Assembly: GCA_937958735.1 (NCBI GenBank)
Contig: CALGNG010000346.1
Coordinates: 1 to 5,879, forward strand
Reading direction: 5' to 3'
DNA from: an uncultured Aquimarina sp.
GTDB taxonomy: Bacteria > Bacteroidota > Bacteroidia > Flavobacteriales > Flavobacteriaceae
Length of the DNA stretch: 5,879 bases
Made by a program: the position numbers and the translations under genes. The notes beneath the pieces are model-generated. The model saw only the letters and a program-made list of their open reading frames with translations, made no database searches and was not told the origin of the DNA. Below, one piece after another: positions 5,867 to 5,879 of this stretch (position 1 is its first letter; every line of letters starts with the position of its first letter).

Positions 5867-5879
5867 ACATTTTTTTTGT
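5859..5879 (+). CDS. Possible start of the next gene (partial, off window edge)
   Basis: An ATG at 5859 overlaps the last two dapA codons and its stop in another frame, and opens seven codons (M-S-K-H-F-F-C) to the window edge. The short basic start followed by hydrophobic residues could begin a signal peptide. In flavobacteria I recall an outer-membrane assembly lipoprotein gene (bamD) often following dapA, which would fit, but seven codons cannot identify it. Chance overlap is quite possible, and a T8 run lies within it. Confidence 0.3.

Noticed and set aside
5858..5878. Tiny hairpin (AATGT-CTAA-ACATT) followed by a T8 run as a dapA terminator
   Set aside because: The stem has only five mostly A-T pairs, too weak to call, although the T-run is notable and the window ends here.

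Overview
The window reads as ordinary chromosomal DNA of a Flavobacteriia/Flavobacteriaceae-type Bacteroidetes. The evidence is the strongly AT-rich sequence, A-rich leaders instead of Shine-Dalgarno sites, two good matches to the Bacteroidetes -7 promoter element TAnnTTTG, and typical family members of that group (DUF6913-type protein beside dapA, LolA-like secreted protein, RimO). All genes lie on the + strand. I see no rRNA, tRNA, CRISPR array, insertion sequence or phage gene, and no gap longer than about 180 bases.

Layout. (1) 1-707: the C-terminal two thirds of a PLP-dependent DegT/DnrJ/EryC1/StrS sugar aminotransferase, cut by the window edge. It is closest in motif to the WbpE/WlbC type and probably ends a surface-polysaccharide cluster lying to the left. 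(2) 838-1137: a small single-span membrane protein resembling DUF3592 proteins, closed by a very long perfect hairpin terminator. (3) 1258-2025: an exported LolA/LolB-fold-like protein with its own terminator. (4) 2172-3476: rimO, the ribosomal protein S12 methylthiotransferase, behind a clear promoter element and ahead of a hairpin/T-tract. (5) 3596-4297: an unrecognised polytopic membrane protein whose only full-length start is a TTG inside the T-tract of the rimO hairpin. (6) 4476-5866: a two-gene operon of a DUF6913-like protein and dapA (4-hydroxy-tetrahydrodipicolinate synthase), overlapping by ATGA and read from a promoter at about 4430-4456. A further gene may start at 5859 and run off the window.

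How they work together. Apart from the DUF6913-dapA pair, the genes look like independent transcription units separated by hairpins. Their roles are diverse: envelope sugar synthesis, envelope protein, ribosome modification, and lysine/diaminopimelate synthesis. I did not find a convincing new multi-gene system. The most worthwhile leads are the translationally coupled unknown gene upstream of dapA, the cysteine cluster in the aminotransferase, the odd start of the membrane-protein gene, and the changed lysine-site residues of DapA.
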